Part shown: one piece after another, positions 51,018 to 59,900 of the stretch
Numbering within the stretch: position 1 is the first letter of the stretch
Layout: each line of letters starts with the position of its first letter
Assembly: GCF_013385425.1 (NCBI RefSeq)
Contig: NZ_JACAQA010000010.1
Span: 124,001 to 188,000, forward strand
Direction of reading: 5' to 3'
DNA from: Pseudomonas gingeri
Lineage (GTDB): Bacteria > Pseudomonadota > Gammaproteobacteria > Pseudomonadales > Pseudomonadaceae
Length of the DNA: 64,000 nt
Notes under the pieces: generated by a model
The model's input: the letters and a program-made list of their open reading frames with translations, nothing else
Databases searched by the model: none
Told to the model about the DNA's origin: nothing
Made by a program: the position numbers and the translations under genes

Positions 51018-52463
51018 ATGCAACTGCTCTGGCTGCGCACCGATCTGCGCCGGCATGACAACACCGCCCTCGCCGCAGCCGCCGGGCAAGGGCCGACGGT
51101 CGCTGTTTACCTGGTGACGCCCGGGCAATGGCAATTGCACGACGATGCCCCGTGCAAGGTGGATTTCTGGCTGCGTAACCTGCAGGTACTGAGCAAGGCC
51201 CTGGCCGCGCTGAATATCCCGCTGCTGATTCGTCATGCCCAGACCTGGGAGCAGGTGCCCGAGGTGCTGGGCACCCTGTGCCAGACGCTGAAGATCGCTG
51301 CCGTGCACGTCAACGAAGAATATGGCGTTCACGAAAGCCGCCGTGATCAAGCCGTGGCGCACACCCTTGAAGCACAAGGTGTGAGCTTCCATAGCCACCT
51401 GGATCAACTGTTCTTCAAGCCCGGCAGCGTATTGACCCGCACCGGCACCTACTTCCAGGTCTTCAGCCAGTTCCGCAAGGTCTGCTACAGCCGTCTGCAC
51501 GGCGCCTTGCCGCGCCTGGTCGCAATACCCAAAGCCCAGGCAGAGTTGGTGTTCAAGGCCGATCCGGTGCCTGGCGAAGTCGACGGGTTCGCGCGCCCCA
51601 GCCAGGCCCTGCGCCACCTCTGGCCTGCCGGCGAGGACGAAGCCCGGCGGCGCCTGAGCACCTTCGCCGAGCAGCAGATCGACTATTACCAGAGCGAACG
51701 GGATTTCCCGGCCAAACCCGGCACCAGCCAACTCTCCGCCTACCTCGCCGCCGGTGTGATCTCGCCCCGCCAGTGCCTGCACGCGGCGCTGCAAGGCAAC
51801 CAGGGCGAGTTCGACAGCGGCAGTATCGGCGCCGTCACCTGGATCAACGAACTGCTCTGGCGTGAGTTCTACAAACACATTCTGGTGGGCTATCCACGGG
51901 TCTCGAAGCAGCGCGCCTTCCGCGTGGAAACCGAAGCCCTGGCCTGGCGTCAGGTGCCGGAGGAACTGGCGGCCTGGCAAGAAGCCCGCACTGGCCTGCC
52001 GATCATCGACGCGGCCATGCGCCAACTGCTCGAAACCGGCTGGATGCACAACCGCCTGCGGATGGTGGTGGCGATGTTCCTGACCAAGAACCTGCTGATC
52101 GACTGGCGCGAAGGCGAACGTTTTTTCATGCGTCACCTGATTGACGGCGACCTGGCGGCCAACAACGGCGGCTGGCAATGGAGCGCGTCCACCGGCACCG
52201 ACGCGGCGCCCTACTTCCGGATTTTCAACCCGCTGAGCCAATCGGAAAAATTCGATCGCGAAGGGCTGTTTATCAAGCACTGGCTACCGGAACTGGCCGG
52301 CCTGGACAAAAAGGCCGTGCATAACCCGGCGGCACTCGGCGGCCTGTTCGGCCTGGCAAGTTATCCACAGCCCATGGTCGATCTGGGCCGCAGTCGCGAG
52401 CGTGCCCTCGCCGCCTTCAGGAACCTGCCACAACGGCTGGAGGCCGGAGGTGCCCATGAGTGA
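51018..52463 (+). CDS. phrB: Deoxyribodipyrimidine photolyase
   Basis: FAD-dependent DNA repair enzyme that splits UV-induced cyclobutane pyrimidine dimers using light. The 481-residue product has the N-terminal antenna-binding Rossmann domain (LLWLRTDLRRHDN) and the helical FAD domain with LLWREFYKHILVGYPR, TGWMHNRLRMVVAMFLTKNLL and AANNGGWQWSASTGTDAAPYFR, typical of class I CPD photolyases. I choose ATG 51018 because AAGGA lies 7 nt before it; ATG 51012 is too close to that site. The 3' end overlaps the next gene by 8 bp. Confidence 0.96.
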   Translation: MQLLWLRTDLRRHDNTALAAAAGQGPTVAVYLVTPGQWQLHDDAPCKVDFWLRNLQVLSKALAALNIPLLIRHAQTWEQVPEVLGTLCQTLKIAAVHVNEEYGVHESRRDQAVAHTLEAQGVSFHSHLDQLFFKPGSVLTRTGTYFQVFSQFRKVCYSRLHGALPRLVAIPKAQAELVFKADPVPGEVDGFARPSQALRHLWPAGEDEARRRLSTFAEQQIDYYQSERDFPAKPGTSQLSAYLAAGVISPRQCLHAALQGNQGEFDSGSIGAVTWINELLWREFYKHILVGYPRVSKQRAFRVETEALAWRQVPEELAAWQEARTGLPIIDAAMRQLLETGWMHNRLRMVVAMFLTKNLLIDWREGERFFMRHLIDGDLAANNGGWQWSASTGTDAAPYFRIFNPLSQSEKFDREGLFIKHWLPELAGLDKKAVHNPAALGGLFGLASYPQPMVDLGRSRERALAAFRNLPQRLEAGGAHE

Positions 52464-52878
52464 GTTCCTGCACCATTTCGCCCAGCAATTCGTCCTGCTC
52501 GACAAGGACAACCTGTCACGCCTCGGCGAACTCTACAGCGACGAGGTGCTATTCACCGACCCGCTGCACGAAATCACGGGCCTCGTGGACCTGCAGCACT
52601 ATTTTGCGCGGATGTACGCCTCGATCAGCGAGCTGCAATACAACATCCACGGCCTCGATCACGTCGGTGAAGGCGAAGGTTATCTGCGCTGGCACATGAG
52701 CTATCGTCATCCGAGACTGGCCAGAGGAAGGCCTGTTCACGTCGATGGGTGTTCGCATCTGTTGTGGTTCGACAAGGTCTATCGGCATCGCGATTACTTC
52801 GATGCCGGGGCCTTGTTATATGACCATGTGCCGCTACTGGGCCACGCAACGGCCTGGTTGAAAAGGAGATTGGGATGA
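52456..52878 (+). CDS. NTF2-like (SnoaL-type) protein
   Basis: A 140-residue protein of the nuclear transport factor 2 / SnoaL fold, with the typical LYSDEVLFTDPLHEITGLVDLQHYF opening and a C-terminal HVDGCSHLLWFDKVYRHRDYFD. The equivalent gene follows photolyase in related pseudomonads. Its substrate is unknown. ATG 52456 has GGAGG upstream and overlaps the phrB end; its stop overlaps the next start as ATGA. Both overlaps show tight coupling. Confidence 0.82.
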   Translation: MSEFLHHFAQQFVLLDKDNLSRLGELYSDEVLFTDPLHEITGLVDLQHYFARMYASISELQYNIHGLDHVGEGEGYLRWHMSYRHPRLARGRPVHVDGCSHLLWFDKVYRHRDYFDAGALLYDHVPLLGHATAWLKRRLG

Positions 52879-53657
52879 GCATTACAGCTCCACGACGTAT
52901 CTGGCTGACGGGCGCCAGCAGCGGTATCGGCGCGGCCATCGCCGAAGTCCTGCTCAAGGCCGGCGTACACCTGGCCGTCAGCGCCCGCAGCCTCGAACCG
53001 CTGCAAGCCCTGGATAAGCGTTATCCCGACCAGGTCCTGCTGGTGCCCGGAGACCTGACCGACAGTCAGCAGGTCCGCGAAATCGGCGAGCGCATCACCC
53101 AGGCCTGGGGAGCCCTGGACACGGTGATCCTCAATGCCGGCACCTGTGAATATGTCGATGCCCAGGCCTTCGATGCTTCGATCATCGAGCGGGTGGTACG
53201 CACCAACCTGCTGGCCAGCAGTTACTGCATCGAAGCCGCCTTGCCGCTGCTGCGCGCCGGCATCCAGCCGCATCTGGTGGGCATCGCCAGTTCGGTCACC
53301 TTCCTGCCGCTGCCCCGGGCCGAAGCCTATGGCGCGTCAAAAGCCGGCATGCGTTACCTGTTCGAATCCCTGCGCATCGACCTGGCCCATGAAGGCATCA
53401 CCGTCACCGTGGTCAGTCCCGGATTCGTCGACACCCCGCTGACCCGGAAAAACGACTTCCCCATGCCACTCAGTTGGTCAGCCGAAAAAGCCGCCGCCTA
53501 CATCTGCGAAAAGCTCAAGCAGCGTCCCCTGGAGATTGCCTTTCCGGCACTGTTCATGGCCGCGCTCTGGCCCCTCTCGTGCCTGCCCAGACGGCTGCAA
53601 CTGGCCATCGGCAAACACATGGCCCGCAACTCCGCTACCGATCAGGGCAAGCCATGA
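52875..53657 (+). CDS. Short-chain dehydrogenase/reductase
   Basis: NAD(P)-dependent SDR of 260 residues with cofactor motif LTGASSGIGAAIAEVLL, ILNAGT, an upstream catalytic Ser in GIASSVTFLP, and the YGASKAGMRYLFESLR catalytic Tyr-Lys pair. A C-terminal hydrophobic stretch (FPALFMAALWPLSCLP) suggests membrane association. Its start overlaps the previous gene and its stop overlaps the next (ATGA). In photo-oxidative operons of other bacteria, SDR genes with the same neighbours occur beside amine-oxidase, DUF1365 and Cfa-like genes. Confidence 0.88.
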   Translation: MSITAPRRIWLTGASSGIGAAIAEVLLKAGVHLAVSARSLEPLQALDKRYPDQVLLVPGDLTDSQQVREIGERITQAWGALDTVILNAGTCEYVDAQAFDASIIERVVRTNLLASSYCIEAALPLLRAGIQPHLVGIASSVTFLPLPRAEAYGASKAGMRYLFESLRIDLAHEGITVTVVSPGFVDTPLTRKNDFPMPLSWSAEKAAAYICEKLKQRPLEIAFPALFMAALWPLSCLPRRLQLAIGKHMARNSATDQGKP

Positions 53658-54901
53658 AGATTGCCCTGATCGGTAGCGGTATCTCGGGGCTGACCTGCGG
53701 CTATCTATTAAGCCGCCAGCACGAAATCACCCTGTTCGAAGCCGCCGACTGGATCGGCGGCCACACCCATACCGTGGATGTGACGGTCAACGGCCGAGAG
53801 TATGCCGTGGACACCGGTTTCATCGTCTTCAACGACTGGACCTACCCGAACTTCATCCGCCTGCTGGGCAGCCTGGGGGTGAGCTACAAAGCCACCGAAA
53901 TGAGTTTTTCGGTGCGCGACCCGGCCGCCAACCTGGAATACAACGGCAACAACCTCGACAGCCTCTTCGCCCAACGGCGCAACCTCTGGTCGCCAGGGTT
54001 CTGGGGCATGCTGCGCGATATCCTGCGCTTTAACCGCCAGGCACTGGAAGACCTCGAACAGCAGCGCATCGCCAGCGACACCACCCTCGGCGACTACCTG
54101 AACAACGGCGGCTATGGCCAGCGCTTTATCCAGCACTACATCGTGCCCATGGGCGCGGCGATCTGGTCGATGTCCCTGGCCGACATGCTCGGTTTCCCGC
54201 TGCAGCTGTTCGTGCGTTTCTTCAAGAACCACGGACTGCTGTCGGTGAGCAACCGCCCGCAATGGCGGGTGATCGAAGGCGGTTCGCGCCAGTACATCGA
54301 GCCGTTGGTCGCCGGATTTCGCCAGCATATCCGCCTCAACTGCCCGGTGAGCCGGGTCGAGCGCGATGAACAAGGCGTAACGATCCACAGCAGCACCGGC
54401 CGCGAGCGCTTCGACAAGGTGATCTTCGCTTGTCACAGTGACCAGGCGCTGCGCCTGCTCGCCGAACCGAGCGAGGCCGAACGGCAGATCCTCGGCGCCT
54501 TGCCCTACGCGGACAACGAGGTGGTGCTGCATACCGATACCCGTCTGCTGCCGGATCGCCCGCTGGCCTGGGCCAGCTGGAACTATCGCCTGGGCGGTGA
54601 AGGCCAGCGCCTGGCCGCCGTCACCTACAACATGAACATCCTGCAGGGCATCGAGAGCGACATCACCTTCTGTGTCAGCCTCAACCAGCGTGCAGAGATC
54701 AATCCGCTGAAGATCCTCGCCCGCTACACCTATGCCCATCCCCAGTACAGCCTGAACGCTGTCGCCGCGCAGAATCGGTGGGAAGAATTGTATGGCGATC
54801 AACATACCTACTATTGCGGCGCCTACTGGGCCAACGGCTTCCACGAAGACGGCGTGACCAGCGCCCTGCGGGTCTGCGCCGCCTTTGGTGAGTCCCTGTG
54901 A
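53654..54901 (+). CDS. FAD-dependent amine-oxidase-fold protein (COG2907-like)
   Basis: Flavoprotein of 415 residues with the FAD motif ALIGSGISGLTCGYLL, EAADWIGGHTHTVD, YAVDTGFIVFND and a C-terminal CGAYWANGFHEDGVTSALR. These fit the COG2907 group, which is consistently encoded next to DUF1365 and Cfa-like genes. The likely role is oxidation or desaturation of an acyl chain or a related lipid, which is an inference from context. ATG overlaps the SDR stop (ATGA), and its own stop overlaps the next start (GTGA). Confidence 0.85.
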   Translation: MKIALIGSGISGLTCGYLLSRQHEITLFEAADWIGGHTHTVDVTVNGREYAVDTGFIVFNDWTYPNFIRLLGSLGVSYKATEMSFSVRDPAANLEYNGNNLDSLFAQRRNLWSPGFWGMLRDILRFNRQALEDLEQQRIASDTTLGDYLNNGGYGQRFIQHYIVPMGAAIWSMSLADMLGFPLQLFVRFFKNHGLLSVSNRPQWRVIEGGSRQYIEPLVAGFRQHIRLNCPVSRVERDEQGVTIHSSTGRERFDKVIFACHSDQALRLLAEPSEAERQILGALPYADNEVVLHTDTRLLPDRPLAWASWNYRLGGEGQRLAAVTYNMNILQGIESDITFCVSLNQRAEINPLKILARYTYAHPQYSLNAVAAQNRWEELYGDQHTYYCGAYWANGFHEDGVTSALRVCAAFGESL

Positions 54902-55710
54902 ACAGCGCCCTGTACAGCGGCTGGATCAGCCACCGACGCTTTTCACCGCAGGCCCATGCATTCCGCTACCGGATCGGCCTGCTGTACCTGGATCTCGACG
55001 AACAGGATACGGTGCTCGGGCTGTCGCCCCTGGCCGGCAGCCAGCGCCTGGCGCCCTTTGCCTTTCGCGAAACCGACTACCTGCGCAGCTTCACGCGCCA
55101 GGGCATGCGCCTGATCGATGCGGTTCGCCTGCAAGTCGGTGAGGCCCTCGGGCAACCCCCACAAGGCCCGATCCGCCTGCTGACCCAGGCCCGCAGCTGG
55201 GGCCTGGCGTTCAACCCGGTGAGTTTCTTCTACTGCCATGACCTCGACGGCAAGCTGCTGGCGATTCTCTGCGAAGTCACCAACACACCCTGGGGCGAGC
55301 ACTACCACTACGTGCTGCCCGCCGAGGGCGACGGCCACCAGCACGTCAGTGTGGCCAAGGCCTTCCACGTCTCGCCGTTCCTGCCCCGGGAGCTGGAATA
55401 CCGCATGAGCTTCAGCCCGCCCGCCGAACGACTCGGCGTGCACATGGCCGACTGGCAGGGCGACCTCAAGGTCTTCGACGCCACCCTCAGCCTGCACCGC
55501 GAAGTCCTTGATCGCGCCAGTCTGCACCGCTACCTGCGGCGCTTCCCCTGGATGACCGCCAAGACCTGCCTGGCGATCTACTGGCAAGCCCTGCGCCTGT
55601 TTCTCAAACGCACACCGATCTTCTCCCACCAGGCCGCCGACGGCACCTTCAGCCTGGCCGCCACGCAAACCGAGGAGCGACACCATGAGCAACGCCATGA
55701 AAAGTTCTAG
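54898..55710 (+). CDS. DUF1365 protein
   Basis: A 270-residue protein of the DUF1365 family, which is nearly always next to a Cfa-like methyltransferase and a COG2907 oxidase; the biochemical function is unknown. It begins with GTG at 54898 inside the stop of the previous gene, with LYSGWISHRRFSPQAHAFRYRIGLLYLDL at its N terminus (given in parts: SGWISHRRF, HAFRYRIG). The FNPVSFFYCHD stretch is diagnostic. It overlaps the next gene by 26 bp. Confidence 0.85.
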   Translation: MNSALYSGWISHRRFSPQAHAFRYRIGLLYLDLDEQDTVLGLSPLAGSQRLAPFAFRETDYLRSFTRQGMRLIDAVRLQVGEALGQPPQGPIRLLTQARSWGLAFNPVSFFYCHDLDGKLLAILCEVTNTPWGEHYHYVLPAEGDGHQHVSVAKAFHVSPFLPRELEYRMSFSPPAERLGVHMADWQGDLKVFDATLSLHREVLDRASLHRYLRRFPWMTAKTCLAIYWQALRLFLKRTPIFSHQAADGTFSLAATQTEERHHEQRHEKF

Positions 55711-56968
55711 CCTGGTGACCCGGGCCAATCGGTTCAGCGCCAACAGCCTCTCCAGCGCCGTCTTGCGCCGGGGTGTGCTACGCCAATTGAACCAGCTGCG
55801 CCATGGCCAGTTGCTGGTGGTCGAAGACGGCGAGCGACAACTGTTCGGCCAGGCCGGCGCCAGCCTGCTGGGCGAGATCCATATCCAGGACCCGGCGGTC
55901 TGGGGCATGGTCGCCGGCAACGGTTCCATCGGTGCCGGAGAGGCCTTTATCCATGGCTACTGGAGCAGCCCGGACCTGACCGCGGTGGTGCGGGTATTTG
56001 TCAGCAACCTGGACGTGCTCGATGCCATGGAGAGTGGCCTGGCCCGCCTCGGACGGCCGTTCATCCAGATCCTGCACTGGCTCAATCGCAACACCCGCAA
56101 GGGCTCGCGGAAAAATATCGAAGCGCATTACGACCTCGGCAACGAGCTGTTCGAAGAGTTTCTCGATCCGACCATGATGTATTCCGCCGCGCAGTTCCTC
56201 AGTCCCGACGACAGCCTCGAACAGGCCCAGTTGAACAAGCTGGAGCGCATCTGCCAGAAGCTCGACCTGCAATCGAGTGACCATTTGCTGGAGATCGGCA
56301 CCGGCTGGGGCAGCATGGCGATTTATGCCGCGCAGCACCATGGTTGCAAGGTCACCACCACCACACTGTCCCGGGAACAGTTCGCCTACACCCGGCAACG
56401 CATCGACAGCCTGGGCCTGCAAGAACAGATCACCCTGCTGCTCGAAGACTATCGCGACCTCAGCGGCCAGTACGACAAACTGGTGTCCATCGAAATGATC
56501 GAAGCCGTCGGTCATCAGTTCCTCGACAACTACTTCAAGCAATGCGCGCACCTGCTCAAGAGCGATGGGCTGATGCTGCTGCAAGCCATCACCATCCGCG
56601 AACAACGTTATGAGCAGGCCAGGAGCACGGTCGACTTTATCCAGCGTTATATTTTCCCCGGTGGCGCCCTGCCCAGCGTGCAGAAGATGCTCGAGGTGGT
56701 CAGCCACGAAACCGACATGAACCTGCTGCACATGGAAGACTTCGGCCTGCACTACGCGCGCACCCTGCGCCTGTGGCACGAGAACTTCCGCCGTGCCCAC
56801 GGGCGCCTGAGCGAACTGGGCTACGACGATTATTTCCTGCGTTTGTGGGAGTTCTACCTGTGCTACTGCGAGGGCGGTTTCCTCGAACGCAGCATCGGCA
56901 CCGCGCAGTTGCTGCTGGCCAGGCCGACCGCCCGAACGCAGCCGCTGCTCGGGCGCTTCGATAGTTAA
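55685..56968 (+). CDS. Cyclopropane-fatty-acid-synthase-like SAM methyltransferase
   Basis: SAM-dependent methyltransferase of the Cfa/MMA-synthase group, 427 residues, expected to methylate a double bond of membrane phospholipid acyl chains. The N-terminal helical lipid-binding part is followed by NIEAHYDLGNELFEEFLDP, the SAM motif LEIGTGWGSMAIY, and SIEMIEAVGHQFLDNYF; the C terminus carries the Cfa-type WHENFRRAHGRLSELGYDDYFLR. GAGGAG lies 7 nt before the ATG. It is the last gene of the block and ends 29 bp from the convergent giant gene. Confidence 0.9.
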   Translation: MSNAMKSSSLVTRANRFSANSLSSAVLRRGVLRQLNQLRHGQLLVVEDGERQLFGQAGASLLGEIHIQDPAVWGMVAGNGSIGAGEAFIHGYWSSPDLTAVVRVFVSNLDVLDAMESGLARLGRPFIQILHWLNRNTRKGSRKNIEAHYDLGNELFEEFLDPTMMYSAAQFLSPDDSLEQAQLNKLERICQKLDLQSSDHLLEIGTGWGSMAIYAAQHHGCKVTTTTLSREQFAYTRQRIDSLGLQEQITLLLEDYRDLSGQYDKLVSIEMIEAVGHQFLDNYFKQCAHLLKSDGLMLLQAITIREQRYEQARSTVDFIQRYIFPGGALPSVQKMLEVVSHETDMNLLHMEDFGLHYARTLRLWHENFRRAHGRLSELGYDDYFLRLWEFYLCYCEGGFLERSIGTAQLLLARPTARTQPLLGRFDS

Positions 56969-56997
56969 GGCGGCTGGTTGGTCGTGGCCCGGATCAG

Positions 56998-59900
56998 CTA
57001 AAGCTGACGCAGTTGCTCACGCACCACGGCTTCGCGTTCCGCGGCATTGAAAAACAGCTGGCGCGCCATGTTCAGGCTGATCTCGCTGCGCCAGATCCGG
57101 AACACCTCCAGGGCCCGCCCGGGTTGACCTTGGCGGATACGTTCAAAGCGCTCCTGCTCGGCCCGGGCCTGGGCCTTGACCCCGAGAAAACGCTCGTCCC
57201 AGCGCTTCAGATGGGCTCCATGGGCTTGTGGCTTGCCGTCCTTGCCCAGGGCGCCGCGCATCACGAACAACTCCTCCGGGGTGGTTTTTTCGGGATAGTG
57301 GAAATGCGCCACCCAGATATTCTTGCCGCCCGCCTTGTCGCGCACCACATACTCCTGGAGAAAGTCATCTTTCCCGAGTCTTGTGCGCGGCCCGTTGCGA
57401 AAGATCTCGACCTCGTTGTGTTCCTTGAGAAACAGCAGCCGCTCGGTGTCCGGCGCACTCGACTTGGTCACTGCGATTCGCGCCAGCAATCCCTCATGCC
57501 TGAGCGTCCCGGCCTGGAGACGCAGTTCCGAGGCCTGAACCTTGGCGGCGGAGATTTCGCTTTGGCTCACCGAACTGTTTGACTCAGCCAGCGACCGGTC
57601 GATTTGCCCGGCCAGCGCCTCCAACTCCCGCGCCCGGACTTCGAGCACATCCTGCAGATAGACCGGGTCCTTGGCGACCGGGATCTGCCCCTTGGCCATC
57701 TCGACCTCCCGGCCAGCCTGGCGGATCTGGCTCTCGGCCATCTGCACCAGGCGCTTGAGGCCCGGCTGCGGCAGGGGCCTGGGCAAGGGGGCCGCCGCCG
57801 GCTTGGGCAACGGCTGCCAGTAGCCGTCCTCTTCTTCAACAAAGGAATCGATCGGTTGACCGGTCTGGGGATCCATCAACTCGACGACCTCATGGCCATC
57901 CTGGCGCGTGTCCCGAACATAACCGAGGTAGTTTTTCTTGCGGCGGGTACGGATGACTTTCCGGGTCTTGCCGGGTTGCCGCGACGGCACCTCAGGTTCG
58001 TCTTGCTCCGGAGCCTGCGCCTCGATGCGCTCGACCAGGCTGCGCTCGGCCTCCTGCTGCAACTCGACCAGGCGCCGGACAAACAGATCGCCCCAGACCA
58101 GACGGCTACCTTGCGGCAAGAAGCCGGCCTTGTACTCGACCATGGCCAGCACTTCGTTATATTGGCTCACGCAGGTGTTGAGCACCGCCATGTCCGCCTC
58201 GGCGGACAGCGGCGAAGCGGCTCGCTCATCGAGAATGGACTGGGAGGCCAAGGCACTGCGCAGATCCTCGAACTTCATCCAGATATCGCTATCAAGCTGC
58301 TGCGGATCCAGCTCCCGGAAGCAATACAGCCCGAGCCGACAGGTTCTGATGGCTTTCAATCCAGCCACATCACTCCCTTGCCCCCTGACCTCGCGGATGC
58401 CCTGGTATTCCGTCAAATCCCGGTTGCGATGACGGCCCAGTTCGGAAAACGCCTGTTTCTCCCGCTCCGCCCAGTCGATATACAGGTCTGCGGCACGGTT
58501 TTCTCGTTGCTCTATCTGCTGCCTTTCCAGCGATACCCGGCCCGCGGCGTCCTGATAGGGCAAGCGCTCAATGATCAGCAGGCAACGACGTTCGACGATC
58601 CTTATCGAGTCCAGGGCAAACTGCATCCCCACGACGAACCGATGCAAGCAGGCAAAGAGTGTCCCCTTGTAGCCCCGCAGGAATACCGTCTCGTTCATCC
58701 GCAGCTTGTTGATCTGTTGCTCGTAACCGTCGAGAAAGGCTTTTACCCGGTCGCCGAGGCGGTCCATTCGAGCGAACCACTGCTGGTTGGTATAACGCTC
58801 GGGATTGCCTTCCATCGTCCTCAAGGCTTGCGCCTCGGGTAGTAGCGCTTCTGCCCGCGTCCCCTGCGCCTGAACCCCCTCATTCCACTCGTCCATGAAG
58901 CGCGAACTGACCTGGTCCCTCTGTTCCTGCTCCCGGCGTTTTTCCTCCAGCAGGGCGGCTCTTCTTTTCCCGACATTTCCCGAACGCCCCGAGCCGCCGC
59001 GCAGGCGTAGCTTCAAGTCCGGCGTCCAGCTTCCCGCGCCATCGTTTTTCAGATAGAACCCTTCACTACGAGCGTCCGGCGAGACCACCCGGACATTGCC
59101 CTCGGTATCCACCTTTACCGCAAACAGCCAGCCACCGAAGTAGGCTGCCAGCCGGCTCGACTCTTTCAATCGGATCAGTCCCTGCAAATCGCCGGAGGCG
59201 ATGACTTCCCCCAGGGTCTCGGGCTCGGGCCAGGGATACGGGTAAATCTTCAAGGTGAACGAACTGACACTCGGACGCGAGGAAACCGTGCCGGGCGCCA
59301 CCGGGTTATCCAGTTTCATCGGCAGCGGCCGGTCCGGCCCCTCGCTGATCGTTGCCCGGATCGGCGAGCGCTGGCCCTCCTCTATCGGGATCCGCGGCGG
59401 TGTCTCGGTGTGCGCCTGCTGGCGGGTCAAGCGATGCCCGAGAATAAAGGCAATATTCACCAGTACATCGGCCCAGGCACTGGCCTTGGTCCCGGGGTCC
59501 TTTTCCTGCAGGCGTCGAAAGTCGGCATCGACACTGGCGACCACGGCGAAAATCCAGCCGGCCACCGCCGCCGGGCCGCGGATAAACATCAGCGCCACGT
59601 TGAACAGTTGCCAGCCGCCTTCCTTCAAGGTATTCCAGCGCAACTCGGCATTGGACACCGATTGCCGGTCCGCCAGGGCGATCAGGGTCCTGGCCAGCGA
59701 GCCGAACAGGTGATGCAGGTAGTCGCCCTGGACCACCGCGTCATCGAGGGTGGCCGGCGCCACCGGCAATAGCGCGGCAAAGTCGTCCTCGAACGAGCGC
59801 CGCAGATGAGGCTCGACAAAGCCACCATTGGCATAGGTGCGTCGGGCCTCATCGCTCAGCCAGGTCAGGATGCTGTCCTGCACCGCACCGGGTTGCTTGA

